Positions 1 through 8,952 of a stretch of DNA of 64,000 nucleotides are shown in pieces. The position numbers were made by a program, and so were the translations under genes. The stretch is from Bacillota bacterium (GTDB lineage Bacteria > Bacillota > Clostridia > Christensenellales > QAND01), in the NCBI GenBank assembly GCA_003150225.1, contig QAND01000011.1, positions 1 to 64,000 of the forward strand, read 5' to 3'. A model generated the notes under the pieces. It searched no databases. It saw only the letters and a list, made by a program, of their open reading frames with translations, and was not told where the DNA came from. Numbering within the stretch: the stretch's first letter is position 1; each line of letters begins with the position of its first letter.

Positions 1-42
1 TTTTTAACCCATAAGCCCTCTTTTTGGGGTGGTTGTCCACCA

Positions 43-67
43 TTTAACCCATAGAAAACGGGTTAAA
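43..67. repeat. Inverted repeat downstream of rpsI
   Basis: The arms TTTAACCC (43-50) and GGGTTAAA (60-67) form a perfect 8-bp stem with a 9-base loop. A second imperfect pair, AAGCCCTCTTTT (13-24) with AAAAGAGGCTT (65-75), overlaps it. Neither has a clear U-run. The role is unknown; it may be a backup terminator or the end of a converging unit beyond the window. Confidence 0.4.
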
Positions 68-110
68 AGAGGCTTCGTTCTGTCAAATTGCGTCAAACCA
101 TTTGAAAAGG

Positions 111-145
111 AAAAACCCCGGAAACCGCGTAGTTCCGGGGTTTTT
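111..145 (-). terminator. Terminator of rplM-rpsI
   Basis: The arms AAAAACCCCGGAA and TTCCGGGGTTTTT pair perfectly around a 9-base loop. On the minus strand the GC stem runs into a U-rich tract, 19 bases past the rpsI stop. The symmetric A/T flanks mean it could work in both directions. Confidence 0.9.
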
Positions 146-163
146 GACCACTTTTGATAAAGT

Positions 164-559
164 TTAGCGCTTGCTGAACTGCGGAGCGCGACGGGCAGCC
201 TTGAGGCCGTACTTCTTCCGCTCCTTCATGCGGGGATCGCGGGTCAAGAAGCCAGCCTTTTTAAGGGCGGGCCGCAGCTCCTCATCCGCCTGAAGCAACG
301 CCCGGCTGATGCCATGACGGATGGCGCCCGCCTGACCGGTGGTGCCGCCGCCGCATACGTTGACAAACACGTCGAACTTATTCTCCAGTCCCACCAGGGC
401 AAGGGGAGAACGAACGGCCATCTTGAGGGTCTCCAGACCGCCAAAATACTCCTCGATATCTCGCTTGTTGATGGTGATCTTGCCATCTCCGGGGAGAAGA
501 CGCACGCGGGCTACGCTGCTCTTTCTCCTGCCGGTTCCAATATACTGAACCTTTGCCAT
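164..559 (-). CDS. rpsI: 30S ribosomal protein S9
   Basis: Small-subunit protein S9, which binds the 3' domain of 16S rRNA and reaches the P-site tRNA with its basic C-terminal tail. The 131-residue product has the N-terminal [14 protein letters not shown] signature, a central [19 protein letters not shown] motif and the terminal [12 protein letters not shown] tail, so it is full length. It is second in a two-gene unit 14 bases after rplM, the near-universal rplM-rpsI pairing, and is followed by a strong terminator. Confidence 0.98.
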   Translation of the reverse strand: MAKVQYIGTGRRKSSVARVRLLPGDGKITINKRDIEEYFGGLETLKMAVRSPLALVGLENKFDVFVNVCGGGTTGQAGAIRHGISRALLQADEELRPALKKAGFLTRDPRMKERKKYGLKAARRAPQFSKR

Positions 560-573
560 TGTCGCGCGCCTCC

Positions 574-1002
574 TTAAATATCCAGCTTCTGGGGCTGCTG
601 GGCCTCGTGCTTGTGCTCGGGGCCGGCATACACCTTCAGCTTCTTCAACATGGACCGTCCCAGGGAGTTCTTGGGCAGCATGCCCTTAACCGCCTTGGTA
701 AAGGCGAACTCCGGCTTGTTGGCCATGAGATCCCGATAGCCCACTTCCTTGAGCCCGCCGGGGTGGCCGGTATGACGGTAGTATTTCTTCTGATCCAGCT
801 TATTGCCGGTAAAAACCAGTTTGTCCACATTGGTCACGATGACGAAATCGCCGCAATCCATATGGGGGGCATAGATGGGCTTATGCTTGCCCTTCAGGAT
901 GGCCGCCACCTGGCTTGCCAGCCGGCCAAAGGTCTTGCCTTCGGCATCGATGACATACCATTTGCGTTCAAGGCCCTCAGCCTTGGCCATATATGTCTTC
1001 AT
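574..1002 (-). CDS. rplM: 50S ribosomal protein L13
   Basis: Large-subunit L13, an early assembly protein binding 23S rRNA. The 142-residue product has the family core ([40 protein letters not shown]). The ATG at 1002 is chosen although the frame stays open upstream, because GGAGGAA lies 8 bases before it and the product then matches family length. A sigma-A type promoter about 120 bases upstream starts the rplM-rpsI unit. The leader may carry autoregulation, as known for some Firmicutes L13 mRNAs; that is inference. Confidence 0.97.
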   Translation of the reverse strand: MKTYMAKAEGLERKWYVIDAEGKTFGRLASQVAAILKGKHKPIYAPHMDCGDFVIVTNVDKLVFTGNKLDQKKYYRHTGHPGGLKEVGYRDLMANKPEFAFTKAVKGMLPKNSLGRSMLKKLKVYAGPEHKHEAQQPQKLDI

Positions 1003-1115
1003 GGAATGAATTCCTCCCGGCGAAACGCCCTGGATGAGCAGGTCCCTGGCACTTCGCATTCGCTATTATTTTTAGATGCGGTCTCTGCTCCGGGGCTAAT
1101 GGTGCAAAGGCGCTT
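1003..1115 (-). promoter_or_regulatory. rplM 5' leader, possible L13 leader
   Basis: About 110 transcribed bases lie between the promoter and the rplM start. A small GGCG-TTT-CGCC hairpin sits directly before the GGGAGGA ribosome binding site. Firmicutes often have an L13-responsive leader at this place, but I could not match its consensus by eye, so only the position and the hairpin support the call. Confidence 0.35.
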
Positions 1116-1121
1116 GTATAT

Positions 1122-1149
1122 TTTATATAACCCTAGGGCCATCTGTCAA
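1122..1149 (-). promoter_or_regulatory. Promoter of rplM-rpsI
   Basis: On the minus strand TTGACA (1149-1144) is followed after 16 bases by TATAAA (1127-1122). A perfect -35 and 5/6 match at -10, between truA and rplM, fit a vegetative sigma-A promoter. Confidence 0.75.
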
Positions 1150-1202
1150 GGGCTGATCTCCGCTTTTCTGGGCATTTCCGGGGATTTTAGGCGGTTTTCC
1201 AG

Positions 1203-1973
1203 CTATTCCACTTCCTGGGGGAGCTCCTCTGGCGGATCCGTATAAAAGACGCGCATCATACAAAGGCCGCCGGGAGGGGCCGTCATGCCACCACGCTTCC
1301 GATCCAAACTCTCCAGCATCACCGAAAAGGTATCCTCCCCTAGCTTACCCCGTCCCATATCCACCAGGGTTCCAGCGATGATCCGCACCATGTTATAGAG
1401 AAACCCGCTGCCCACCACGTCCAGGGTGATGAGTCCGTCCACCATACTAACAGCAGCATGATGGATGGTGCGGGTGGTCTCCTCCACATGGCTGCCCGAA
1501 GCGGCAAAGGCAGCGAAGTCATGGGTCCCGCGGATGGGCGCCACCGCCCGCTCCATAAGGGATACGTCTAGAGGCGCAAAAGGCACATACCAGCTATACC
1601 GTCCCCGCAGCGGGCTGGCAAAGGGATGGTTGTAAATCTGATACCGGTACCATTTGGCTTTGGCGTCAAACCGGGCATGGAACGTCGGCGGCGCCTCCTC
1701 GGTCTTCTTCAGCCGAATGTCCTTGGGCAGAAGATAGTTTACGGCATAGGCCAGCTTTTCAGGGGGGATGCGGGTCTCCCCGTCAAAGTGGAACACCTGG
1801 CCTCTGGCATGAACCCCGGCATCGGTGCGGCCGGCTCCATGGATGGCGATAGGGCTTCCCAGCAGCTCCGTAAGGGCCTTCTCAATCTCCTCCTGTACCG
1901 TGGGCGCGTTCTTCTGCCGCTGCCAGCCACCGTACTCCGTACCGTCGTATTCACAGATTCCCCGGTACCGCAT
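1203..1973 (-). CDS. truA: tRNA pseudouridine(38-40) synthase TruA
   Basis: Isomerises uridines 38-40 of the tRNA anticodon arm to pseudouridine. The 256-residue protein has the family start (YDGTEYGGWQRQ) and the catalytic-Asp motif GRTDAGVHARGQVFHF near residue 50, then the GSGFLYNMVRIIAGTL motif near 190. It starts one base after the ecfT stop, so it is the last gene of the ecfA1-ecfA2-ecfT-truA run, a common Firmicutes order. The next gene, rplM, has its own promoter. Confidence 0.96.
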   Translation of the reverse strand: MRYRGICEYDGTEYGGWQRQKNAPTVQEEIEKALTELLGSPIAIHGAGRTDAGVHARGQVFHFDGETRIPPEKLAYAVNYLLPKDIRLKKTEEAPPTFHARFDAKAKWYRYQIYNHPFASPLRGRYSWYVPFAPLDVSLMERAVAPIRGTHDFAAFAASGSHVEETTRTIHHAAVSMVDGLITLDVVGSGFLYNMVRIIAGTLVDMGRGKLGEDTFSVMLESLDRKRGGMTAPPGGLCMMRVFYTDPPEELPQEVE

Positions 1974-1974
1974 G

Positions 1975-2772
1975 CTACAGCCCCCAAATGCAGACCGCTG
2001 CGATGATGGCCGATAACAGCAGCAACAACAGGTAGTCCGGCAATTTCAGATGGTATTCCTTCATGCTGGTTCGGCCCTCCTTGCCGGCGTAACAGCGGGC
2101 CTCCATGGCGGTGGCTAGGTCATCCGCCCGGCGGAAGGCGCCTACAAACAGAGGCACCAAAAGAGGGATCAGCCCCTTGGCCCGCTGGAGGATGCCGCCG
2201 GTATCAAAATCGGCTCCTCGGGCGGCCTGGGCCTTCATAATCCGGTCCGCTTCTTCAGCCAAGGTGGGGATGAACCGCAAAGCGATGGTCATCATCATGC
2301 TCATCTCGTGAACCGGAAACCGCATCCAGTTAAGGGGCTTTAAAACCCGCTCCAGGCCGTCGGTTAGCTCGATGGGGGTGGTGGTCAGGGTAAGGAGAGA
2401 GGTTCCCACCACCAAAAGGATCAGCCGAACCGCCAGACGCACGGCGCTGATGAGTCCTCCCTGGGTAATCCGGATAAACCAAAGGGTAACCAGCACCTCC
2501 CCGCTCTGGGTGAACAGGATGTTCAGCAAAAAGGTGAAGGCCACGATGAACAGAATGGGCTTCAGCCCCCGGAGGATCACCCGGAGAGGCAGCCTAGCAA
2601 GGATGATCCCCAAAATCAGCAGCCCGGTGATGATTCCGTAGCCGGCGATTCCATGGGCCAGAAAGATCAGGGTCATAAACAGGGCGGTAGCCCCCAACTT
2701 GCCCCGAGGGTCCAAACGGTGAATGGGACTTTGGCTGGGGTAATATTGCCCCAGGGTAATATCACCCAACAT
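1975..2772 (-). CDS. ecfT: ECF transporter transmembrane protein EcfT
   Basis: Membrane scaffold of a group II energy-coupling factor vitamin/cofactor importer; it links the EcfA ATPases to exchangeable substrate-binding S proteins. The 265-residue protein has the typical start (LGQYYP..SPIHRLDPR), about five hydrophobic segments, and the cytoplasmic coupling region with the AARG motif near residue 185 and a second Arg-rich stretch near 215. It overlaps ecfA2 by 11 bases. No S component lies in the window, consistent with a shared module. Confidence 0.95.
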   Translation of the reverse strand: MLGDITLGQYYPSQSPIHRLDPRGKLGATALFMTLIFLAHGIAGYGIITGLLILGIILARLPLRVILRGLKPILFIVAFTFLLNILFTQSGEVLVTLWFIRITQGGLISAVRLAVRLILLVVGTSLLTLTTTPIELTDGLERVLKPLNWMRFPVHEMSMMMTIALRFIPTLAEEADRIMKAQAARGADFDTGGILQRAKGLIPLLVPLFVGAFRRADDLATAMEARCYAGKEGRTSMKEYHLKLPDYLLLLLLSAIIAAVCIWGL

Positions 2773-3625
2773 GGCCGTTTCCTCCCTTCAGAGCAGCGAC
2801 GATATTTCCGGCCAGCTGCTCTCTGCTCCGGGCATAGGGCACCCGAAGCCCTCGCTCATAAAGAGCCTCCACCAGCCGGTAGCCCATGGGAACATCCAGT
2901 CCCATGGCCCGAAGCTCTTCCCCTCTGGAGAAGACCTCCTCGGGCTCCCCCAGCATGGCGGCCCTCCCCCGGTCCATCACCAGAATGCGGTCCGCACACA
3001 GGGCTACGTCCTCCATGTTATGGGAGATCATGGCCACCGTAATGCCGCTCTCCCGGTGGAGCCGGCGAATCAGGTCCAGCATGGCGGCCTTGGCCAAGGG
3101 GTCCAGGCCGGCAGTTGGCTCATCCAGCACCAGGTATCGAGGTTCCATGGCCAGAATCCCTGCGATGGCCACACGGCGCTTCTGTCCGCCCGACAGGGCA
3201 AAGGGAGACTGATCCCCGATTTCCTCCATGGACAGTCCCATCATGGAGAGGGCGTGTTCCGCCCGGCGCTCCTGCTCCTCCTCCGAGAACCCCATATTGC
3301 GGGGGCCAAAGCAGACGTCCTTACGGACGGTTTCCTCAAAAAGCTGGTATTCGGGGTACTGGAATACCATTCCTACCTTGGTGCGGACAGCCTTTCGGTC
3401 ATGGTTTTGATCCAGCACCATGCCGTCCACCGTCACCGTTCCCTCCGAGGCCAGGGTCAATCCGTTCAAATACTGGGCTAGGGTGGATTTCCCGCTGCCG
3501 GTATGGCCAATGATCCCCAGGAACTCCCCGTCCTGAAGGGTAAAGGATACGTCCTTTACGGCCTCCACCGCAAAGGGGGTGCCCTTTCCGTAGATATGGC
3601 TTAAATGTGCTACTTCAATCGGCAT
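2762..3625 (-). CDS. ecfA2: ECF transporter ATP-binding protein EcfA2
   Basis: One of two ATPases driving the ECF importer. The 287-residue protein has Walker A GHTGSGKST near residue 40, a Q-loop (VFQYPEYQLF), the ABC signature LSGGQKRRVAIAG, Walker B YLVLDEPTAGLD and the switch His in MISHNMEDV. The LDEPTAGLD form and second position fit EcfA2. Translational coupling is likely: it overlaps ecfA1 by 16 bases and ecfT by 11. Confidence 0.94.
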   Translation of the reverse strand: MPIEVAHLSHIYGKGTPFAVEAVKDVSFTLQDGEFLGIIGHTGSGKSTLAQYLNGLTLASEGTVTVDGMVLDQNHDRKAVRTKVGMVFQYPEYQLFEETVRKDVCFGPRNMGFSEEEQERRAEHALSMMGLSMEEIGDQSPFALSGGQKRRVAIAGILAMEPRYLVLDEPTAGLDPLAKAAMLDLIRRLHRESGITVAMISHNMEDVALCADRILVMDRGRAAMLGEPEEVFSRGEELRAMGLDVPMGYRLVEALYERGLRVPYARSREQLAGNIVAALKGGNGHVG

Positions 3626-4440
3626 ATGGCATCCACCAACCCATCCAAATCCATGCCCATGGGCACGTCCAGCCCTTCCCTCTGCAGCCGGGCGGAAAGA
3701 TCCATGGCAAAGGGCAGCTCCAGGCCCAGGCCCACCAGAACCTCCACCGGCTGTAAAAAAATCTCTTCCGGCTTCATCAGCATCAGATTTTTTCCCGATT
3801 CCATCACCAGCACCCGGTCGGCCATCATGGCCTCCTCCATGGAATGAGTGATGTGGATCACCGTAATACCGCGCTCCCGGTTCAGCATCTCCATGATGGC
3901 GGTGATGTCCTCCCGGCCTTTGGGATCCAGCATGGAGGTGGATTCATCGAATACGATGATGGCCGGCTCCATGGCCAAAATCCCCGCAATGGCCACCCGC
4001 TGCTTCTGACCGCCCGACAACATGTGGGGCGCCCGGCGGCGGTATTTCCACATGCCCACTGCGCGAAGGGCCTCCTGGACCCGCTGACGGATTTCCGCCG
4101 GCGGGATGCCCAGATTCTCCGGCCCAAAGGCTACATCCTCCTCCACGATGCTGGCCACAATCTGGTTATCGGGATTTTGAAACACCATACCCACCTGGCG
4201 GCGGATATCCCGCATCCTGCCCTCCTCCCGGGTGGACAGACCAAAGACGCGGACCTCCCCCTCGTCCGGCAGGAGGAGCCCGTTGATGAGCTTGGCCAGG
4301 GTGGACTTCCCACTGCCGTTTTTACCCACCACCGCCAGATATTCGCCTTTTGTGATCTCAAGGCTTACCTGGTTTACCGCTGGAGCGCCGTCCTCATAGG
4401 CGTAGGTAACCCCGGTTAGCTGAATCGCTGGATTCTCCAT
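3610..4440 (-). CDS. ecfA1: ECF transporter ATP-binding protein EcfA1
   Basis: First ATPase of the ECF module. It has Walker A GKNGSGKST, a Q-loop VFQNPDNQIV, the signature LSGGQKQRVAIAG and Walker B IIVFDESTSMLD, where the STSMLD form is typical of EcfA1. The ATG at 4440 (276 residues) is preferred over an in-frame TTG at 4455 because AGGA lies six bases before it and the product starts like the family. An attenuator-like hairpin separates it from rplQ. Confidence 0.94.
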   Translation of the reverse strand: MENPAIQLTGVTYAYEDGAPAVNQVSLEITKGEYLAVVGKNGSGKSTLAKLINGLLLPDEGEVRVFGLSTREEGRMRDIRRQVGMVFQNPDNQIVASIVEEDVAFGPENLGIPPAEIRQRVQEALRAVGMWKYRRRAPHMLSGGQKQRVAIAGILAMEPAIIVFDESTSMLDPKGREDITAIMEMLNRERGITVIHITHSMEEAMMADRVLVMESGKNLMLMKPEEIFLQPVEVLVGLGLELPFAMDLSARLQREGLDVPMGMDLDGLVDAICRLK

Positions 4441-4470
4441 CTCATATCCTCGCAAACCATAGAAATACAG

Positions 4471-4499
4471 AAAAGGGAAGGCATTGCGCCTCCCCTTTT
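4471..4499 (-). terminator. Hairpin between rplQ and ecfA1 (partial terminator)
   Basis: The arms AAAAGGGAAGGC and GCCTCCCCTTTT pair with one mismatch around a five-base loop; on the minus strand the stem is followed by TTTTC. No clear promoter lies between it and ecfA1. It may therefore attenuate read-through from the ribosomal operon into the ECF genes rather than end it fully. Confidence 0.65.
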
Positions 4500-4515
4500 A
4501 TCCCGTCACCGACTG

Positions 4516-4998
4516 TTATAGAAGCTCCAGGATCGCCATGGGAGCGGCATCGCCCCGGCGAGCGCCGGTCTTGATGATCCGGGTATAGCCGCCGCCCTGG
4601 CCCAGATCCTGAGCCCGCTTGGCGTATTTGGGACCATAATCCCGCATCAGCTTCTCCACCACAGGATGGTTCACATCCTTGGTGCGCGCCTTATAATCGC
4701 TCTTGCTCTCCTTGGCGCCCTTGGGCTCCTTCACATCGTAAAGGTAAGCCATCATGGCGCGGCGGGCGGCCAGCTTGCTGGGCGCGTCGTTGGTATAGGT
4801 GGTGCCGTTTTTGGTCACGGTCACCGTGTTGTCATATTCCCTCACAGCCAGGGTGATCAGCTTCTCCGCGATGGAACGAACCTCCTTGGCCCTGGTCTCG
4901 GTGGTCTCAATGCGGCCGTTCCAAATAAGGGCGGTGGTCAGCGTCCGAAGTATCGCTTTTCTCTGATCAGAAGGCCTGCCGAGTTTGCGGTATGCCAT
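4516..4998 (-). CDS. rplQ: 50S ribosomal protein L17
   Basis: Large-subunit L17, near the exit tunnel. The N-terminal core ([19 protein letters not shown]) is conserved. At 160 residues it is longer than the roughly 120-residue compact form; an extra lysine-rich stretch sits around residues 55-110, an extension also seen in other Clostridia. The C-terminus ([20 protein letters not shown]) is intact. It ends the alpha operon 17 bases after rpoA. Confidence 0.97.
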   Translation of the reverse strand: MAYRKLGRPSDQRKAILRTLTTALIWNGRIETTETRAKEVRSIAEKLITLAVREYDNTVTVTKNGTTYTNDAPSKLAARRAMMAYLYDVKEPKGAKESKSDYKARTKDVNHPVVEKLMRDYGPKYAKRAQDLGQGGGYTRIIKTGARRGDAAPMAILELL

Positions 4999-5015
4999 TG
5001 TAGCAATCCTCCTCT

Positions 5016-5957
5016 TTATTCATCAGTGGTACGCAGGGACAGGCCAACCTCTGCCAGCTTCTGCTGAACTTCCTCGAGGGACTTTCTTCCCAGGTTGCGC
5101 ACTTTCATCATGTCTTCTTCCGTCATCTTGGTGAGCTCTTCCACCGTGTTGATGCCGGCCCGCTTGAGGCAGTTATAGCTGCGGACCGAGAGATCCAGGT
5201 CGTCGATGCTCTTCTCCAGGATGCCGTCGTTTTTATCATCCTCTTTTTGCACCATGATCTCCACGCCGGAGACGCTGTCCGCCAGGCCAATGAAGAGCAT
5301 CAGATGTTCGCTGATGATCTTGGCGCCCAAAGAAACGGCTTCGTCGGGCTTGATGGTGCCGTTGGTCCACACCTCAAGGGTCAGCTTATCGTAATCGGTC
5401 ACCTGGCCCACACGGGTGTTTTCCACCGTGAAGTTGACTTTTTTGATGGGCGTAAAGATGGAATCCATGGGGATCACACCGATGGGGGTTCCGGGCTTCT
5501 TGTTCTTATCGGAGAACACATAGCCCCGCCCCTTTTCCAGGGTGATCTCCATCTCCAGGGCTGCGTCGCCATTCAGGGTGGCGATGTGCAGATCGGGATT
5601 GACGATCTCCACCTCGCTGTCACCGATGATGTCGGCCGCGGTTACCTCACAGGGGCCCTGGGCGTTGATGCGCACCACCTTGGGCAGATCGGTATGCAAC
5701 ACCGCATACAGCCCTTTGAGGTTCAGGACAATATCGGTCACATCCTCCTTTACCCCGGGAATGGTGGCGAACTCATGCAATACGCCTTCTATCTTGATGC
5801 TGGTCACGGCCACGCCGGGCAGGCTGTTTAGCAGCACCCGCCGCATGGCGTTCCCAAGAGTTGTTCCGAATCCCCGTTCCAAAGGCTCTACTACAAATTT
5901 ACCGTATCCATCGGATATGTCCACGCACTCAATGTTGGGCTTTTCGATTTCGATCAA
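5016..5957 (-). CDS. rpoA: RNA polymerase subunit alpha
   Basis: Alpha subunit, scaffold for RNA polymerase assembly and contact for activators and UP elements. The N-terminal domain carries [21 protein letters not shown]; the C-terminal DNA-binding domain (about 240-313) carries [15 protein letters not shown] and [15 protein letters not shown]. The start is set at TTG 5957 (313 residues): GGAGGG lies seven bases upstream and the protein then begins IEIEKPN as in Bacillus. An upstream in-frame TTG falls inside the ribosome binding site. Confidence 0.97.
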   Translation of the reverse strand: MIEIEKPNIECVDISDGYGKFVVEPLERGFGTTLGNAMRRVLLNSLPGVAVTSIKIEGVLHEFATIPGVKEDVTDIVLNLKGLYAVLHTDLPKVVRINAQGPCEVTAADIIGDSEVEIVNPDLHIATLNGDAALEMEITLEKGRGYVFSDKNKKPGTPIGVIPMDSIFTPIKKVNFTVENTRVGQVTDYDKLTLEVWTNGTIKPDEAVSLGAKIISEHLMLFIGLADSVSGVEIMVQKEDDKNDGILEKSIDDLDLSVRSYNCLKRAGINTVEELTKMTEEDMMKVRNLGRKSLEEVQQKLAEVGLSLRTTDE

Positions 5958-5994
5958 CGGGGTCCCTCCTTCCAAAGGTATCTTCTATCCATTA

Positions 5995-6618
5995 TTACCT
6001 AGAATACAACTCTACAATCTGATGCTCCTCAATGGTCAGGTCGATGTCATCCCGCTGCGGCAGGGCAATGACGCTTCCCTTGAGGTTCTCGGCATCCAAG
6101 GTAAGCCATTTGGGGAGGTTGCGGACGCCCTCTTCCCGGATGGATTTGAAGTACTCGCTCTTGGCGGTGCGCTCCTTCACGGAGATCACGTCGCCGGTGT
6201 TGACAATATAGGAGGGGATATCCACCTTCTTGCCGTTCACGGTGATATGGCCGTGGTTGATCATCTGGCGGGCATGGGCGCGGGATTCGCCGAAGCCCAG
6301 GCGGTACACCACATTATCCAGACGGCGCTCCAGAAGGGACAGAAGGTTCTCACCGGTGATGCCCTTCATGGTAACGGCCTTCTCAAAATAGCTGGCAAAC
6401 TGGCTCTCCAGCACGCCATAGGCACGGCGGGTCTTCTGCTTTTCACGCAGCTGAATGCCGTACTGGCTCACTTTCTTCCGGCTCTGACCATGCTGGCCGG
6501 GAGGGGTGGGACGCTTGGCCACGGAGCATTTGGGGCCGTAGCACCGGTCTCCTTTCAAAAACAGTTTCTGGCCTTCCCGGCGGCAAAGCCGGCAGACCGA
6601 ATCGGTATATCTAGCCAT
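5995..6618 (-). CDS. rpsD: 30S ribosomal protein S4, zinc-binding form
   Basis: Primary 16S rRNA-binding protein and assembly initiator. The 207-residue protein has the S4 RNA-binding fold around residues 95-160 ([25 protein letters not shown]). It keeps four N-terminal cysteines, C9, C12, C26 and C31, of the zinc-binding C+ form. It lies between rpsK and rpoA, the standard clostridial alpha-operon place, unlike Bacillus where rpsD is elsewhere. Confidence 0.98.
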   Translation of the reverse strand: MARYTDSVCRLCRREGQKLFLKGDRCYGPKCSVAKRPTPPGQHGQSRKKVSQYGIQLREKQKTRRAYGVLESQFASYFEKAVTMKGITGENLLSLLERRLDNVVYRLGFGESRAHARQMINHGHITVNGKKVDIPSYIVNTGDVISVKERTAKSEYFKSIREEGVRNLPKWLTLDAENLKGSVIALPQRDDIDLTIEEHQIVELYSR

Positions 6619-6633
6619 TGGATGGATTCCTCC

Positions 6634-7035
6634 TTATACTCGACGGCGCTTCGGCGGACGGCAGCCGTTGTGGGGGATGGGGGTTACGTCCTTGATCATG
6701 GTAACCTCCAGGCCCGCGGCCTGCAGAGCGCGAATCGCGGCTTCCCGGCTGGCGCCTACGCCTCTTACATAGACCTCAACCGATTTCAGACCATGCTCCT
6801 TGGCGGCCTTGGCGGCGGTCTCAGCCGCTACCTGAGCAGCGAAGGGCGTGCTCTTCCGGGAACCTCTGAAGCCCATGCCGCCGGCGCTGGCCCAAGAGAT
6901 GGCATTGCCGGAGGTATCGGTCATGGTCACGATGGTGTTGTTGAAGGAGGAATGGATATGAACCTGTCCCTTCTCAATATTCTTACGGTCACGACGCTTT
7001 CTGGTGGTGCGCCGTTTTGCTTTGGGTGCAGCCAT
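6634..7035 (-). CDS. rpsK: 30S ribosomal protein S11
   Basis: S11 forms part of the 30S platform near the mRNA exit and E site. The 133-residue product has a basic N-terminus, the core motifs [15 protein letters not shown] and [17 protein letters not shown], and the C-terminal [14 protein letters not shown]. It is 14 bases after rpsM and 15 bases before rpsD in one transcription unit. Confidence 0.98.
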   Translation of the reverse strand: MAAPKAKRRTTRKRRDRKNIEKGQVHIHSSFNNTIVTMTDTSGNAISWASAGGMGFRGSRKSTPFAAQVAAETAAKAAKEHGLKSVEVYVRGVGASREAAIRALQAAGLEVTMIKDVTPIPHNGCRPPKRRRV

Positions 7036-7049
7036 GGATCATTCCCTCC

Positions 7050-7418
7050 TTATTTCTTCCTGCCGCTGACGGTCTTCTTGGGACCTTTGCGGGTACGGGC
7101 GTTCTGTTTGGTGCTCTGACCGCGTACCGGCAGACCACGGCGATGCCGGACGCCTCGATAGCATCCGATCTCGATGAGGCGTTTGATGTTCAGCTGAACC
7201 TCACGGCGAAGGTCGCCCTCCACGTTCAAGTTTTTATCGATGTAATCACGAAGCTTGCCCACCTCATCCTCGGTGAGGTCGCGAACCCGGGTATCGGGGT
7301 TCACGCCGGTGGCAGCCAAAATGGTATTGGCAGTTGCACGGCCAATGCCATAGATATAGGTGAGCCCAATTTCGACTCGCTTTTCCCTAGGCAGGTCAAT
7401 TCCTGCGATACGTGCCAT
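7050..7418 (-). CDS. rpsM: 30S ribosomal protein S13
   Basis: Head protein of the 30S subunit that contacts tRNAs and bridges to the 50S. The 122-residue protein has the family start ([20 protein letters not shown]), the helix-two-turn-helix region and the basic tail [26 protein letters not shown] lies 10 bases before the ATG. A 113-base gap with paired segments separates it from rpmJ. Confidence 0.98.
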   Translation of the reverse strand: MARIAGIDLPREKRVEIGLTYIYGIGRATANTILAATGVNPDTRVRDLTEDEVGKLRDYIDKNLNVEGDLRREVQLNIKRLIEIGCYRGVRHRRGLPVRGQSTKQNARTRKGPKKTVSGRKK

Positions 7419-7522
7419 TGGTTAATGAACACCTCCTGATATATTGGCGAAAAGATCTATGTAAGGCATGGGGAAGGACCCACCAAGTGGGGCCTTTACA
7501 GCCGCTCCCCACGACGTATTCT
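7419..7522 (-). other. Structured gap between rpmJ and rpsM
   Basis: This gap is long for the operon. The minus strand holds CCCAC-TTG-GTGGG (about 7477-7491) and outer pairing between GTGGGGA and TTCCCCA-type segments. There is no open frame with a ribosome binding site, no promoter and no U-run. It could be a processing site or a translational control site for rpsM; nothing in the sequence decides this. Confidence 0.3.
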
Positions 7523-7636
7523 TTAGCCCTGCTTCTGCTTGTGCTTGGGGTTGGAACAGATGACCATCACCTTGCCATGGCGGCGGATGATCTTGCACTT
7601 CTCACACATCGGTTTAACCGAAGGTCTGACTTTCAT
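7523..7636 (-). CDS. rpmJ: 50S ribosomal protein L36, zinc-ribbon form
   Basis: Smallest large-subunit protein, binding 23S rRNA near the peptidyl-transferase region. The 37-residue product reads [14 protein letters not shown], then [13 protein letters not shown] and [10 protein letters not shown]. It has the C+ zinc site C11, C14, C27, H32. It sits between infA and rpsM, its standard place in Gram-positives, with GGAGGA before the ATG. Confidence 0.97.
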   Translation of the reverse strand: MKVRPSVKPMCEKCKIIRRHGKVMVICSNPKHKQKQG

Positions 7637-7657
7637 GGTATTTCTCCTCCTAACGTA

Positions 7658-7885
7658 TCAGCCTCTGCCCTTGCCCCGCCAGGTAATGCGCCCGCGAGTC
7701 AAGTCATAAGGCGAAAGCTCGATGGTTACCTTGTCGCCCGGCAAAATACGGATATAGTTCATTCTGAGTTTTCCCGAAACATGCGCCAACACCTTGTGGC
7801 CGTTGGGCAGCTCCACTTCAAACATATAGTTTGGAAACGCATCCGTAACCTTACCTTCGACTTCGATGACATCTTGTTTTGACAA
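7658..7885 (-). CDS. infA: Translation initiation factor IF-1
   Basis: IF-1 binds the 30S A site and works with IF-2 and IF-3 in initiation. The 75-residue S1/OB-fold protein has [30 protein letters not shown] and the terminal [13 protein letters not shown]. The start is TTG at 7885: AAGGAGGG lies five bases upstream, the next residues match the family, and the stop of the KOW gene is one base before it, indicating translational coupling. The longer frame upstream is not used. Confidence 0.96.
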   Translation of the reverse strand: MSKQDVIEVEGKVTDAFPNYMFEVELPNGHKVLAHVSGKLRMNYIRILPGDKVTIELSPYDLTRGRITWRGKGRG

Positions 7886-7886
7886 G

Positions 7887-8189
7887 TTAACCCTCCTTAT
7901 TCGCCGGTTTGGTGTCTTTGCCAAAGCCCGCCGCCGCAAGCGCTTTCCGCACCTCGGCATCCATGATCGTCTCATGGTCCCGGAGCTTTTGGACCAATCT
8001 ATCAAGCCTGCAACCCGTAGGCTCAATATGCATGAGTTTTTTCTTCTTGGGGGACGCCACTTTTCTGAGGGCGCCGTCTACCAGGTAGACATAATTGCCA
8101 CCATCATAAGAGTATACCACAAGGAACCTGTCCTTGTCTCGCCCCGATTTGCTTTTTACCACGCGTCCTATTTCCACCGGTGCCTGCAA
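7887..8189 (-). CDS. KOW-domain RNA-binding protein
   Basis: Small basic protein (100 residues) with an N-terminal KOW motif ([20 protein letters not shown]) and a Lys-rich middle ([12 protein letters not shown]), resembling the L14e-like family found between map and infA in Clostridia. A ribosome-associated role is inferred from the domain and from its place in the spc operon; no function is established. The start is TTG at 8189, about seven bases after GGAGGGG; a GTG four codons in is too far from that site. Confidence 0.85.
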   Translation of the reverse strand: MQAPVEIGRVVKSKSGRDKDRFLVVYSYDGGNYVYLVDGALRKVASPKKKKLMHIEPTGCRLDRLVQKLRDHETIMDAEVRKALAAAGFGKDTKPANKEG

Positions 8190-8202
8190 AATTCCGCCCC
8201 TC

Positions 8203-8952
8203 CTAATCGCACTTGGTCAAGATGAGCGGCGCGCCCTCTGTGATGGCCACGGTATGCTCATAATGAGCGGACAATCGTCCGTCGGCCGATACAATTGTCC
8301 AATCATTATCCAGTACATAAACCCGGTGGGTTCCAGCGTTGACCATGGGCTCAATGGCAATGGTCATGCCGGGCCGCAGCACGTCGCCGGTGTGCTTCCG
8401 GCCGTAGTTGGGCACCGCGGGATCCTCGTGGAGCTTCCGGCCGATGCCGTGGCCCGTCAGGGCCCGAACCACCGAATAGCCGTGGTCCTCCACATATTCC
8501 TGGATGGCGTGGCCAATATCCCCAATCTTATTGCCCGGGACGCACAGCTCCAGGCCTACAAAGAAGGATTCCCGGGTAGCAGCGATAAGATCCTCCGCCT
8601 CCGGATTGGCCTTCCCCACCACGAAGGAGTCGGCAGTGTCGCCGTGGAATCCTCCCAGGTAGGTGCCGATGTCGATACTCACTAGATCGCCGTCCATGAG
8701 CACCCGGTCCCCCGGGATCCCATGAACCACTTCTTCATTGACGCTGATGCAGATATTGGCGGGGTATCCATTGTACCCAAGAAAGGATGGTTCCGCGCCG
8801 CCCTTTTTGATGATCTTTCGGGCGTATAGATCCAATTCCCGGGTGGTCATCCCCACTTTGGCATAGGCCTTGACCGCCTCCCGGACTTCCCCGGCTAGGC
8901 GGCCCGCCCTCTGCATCGCAGCGATATTCTCGGGTGATTTTAGCTTAATCAT
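8203..8952 (-). CDS. map: Methionine aminopeptidase, type I
   Basis: Removes the initiator Met from nascent proteins. The 249-residue pita-bread fold has the dinuclear metal ligands: two Asp in SIDIGTYLGGFHGDTAD, His in TGHGIGRKLHEDP, Glu in TIAIEPMVNAG and Glu in the terminal AITEGAP segment. It lacks the N-terminal zinc/SH3 linker of type Ic enzymes. Its ATG overlaps the adk stop (ATGA), and the KOW gene follows. Confidence 0.97.
   Translation of the reverse strand: MIKLKSPENIAAMQRAGRLAGEVREAVKAYAKVGMTTRELDLYARKIIKKGGAEPSFLGYNGYPANICISVNEEVVHGIPGDRVLMDGDLVSIDIGTYLGGFHGDTADSFVVGKANPEAEDLIAATRESFFVGLELCVPGNKIGDIGHAIQEYVEDHGYSVVRALTGHGIGRKLHEDPAVPNYGRKHTGDVLRPGMTIAIEPMVNAGTHRVYVLDNDWTIVSADGRLSAHYEHTVAITEGAPLILTKCD

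Noticed and set aside
5542-7119. 525-codon plus-strand frame over rpoA, rpsD and rpsK
   Set aside because: It covers three conserved minus-strand genes and is a shadow of them.
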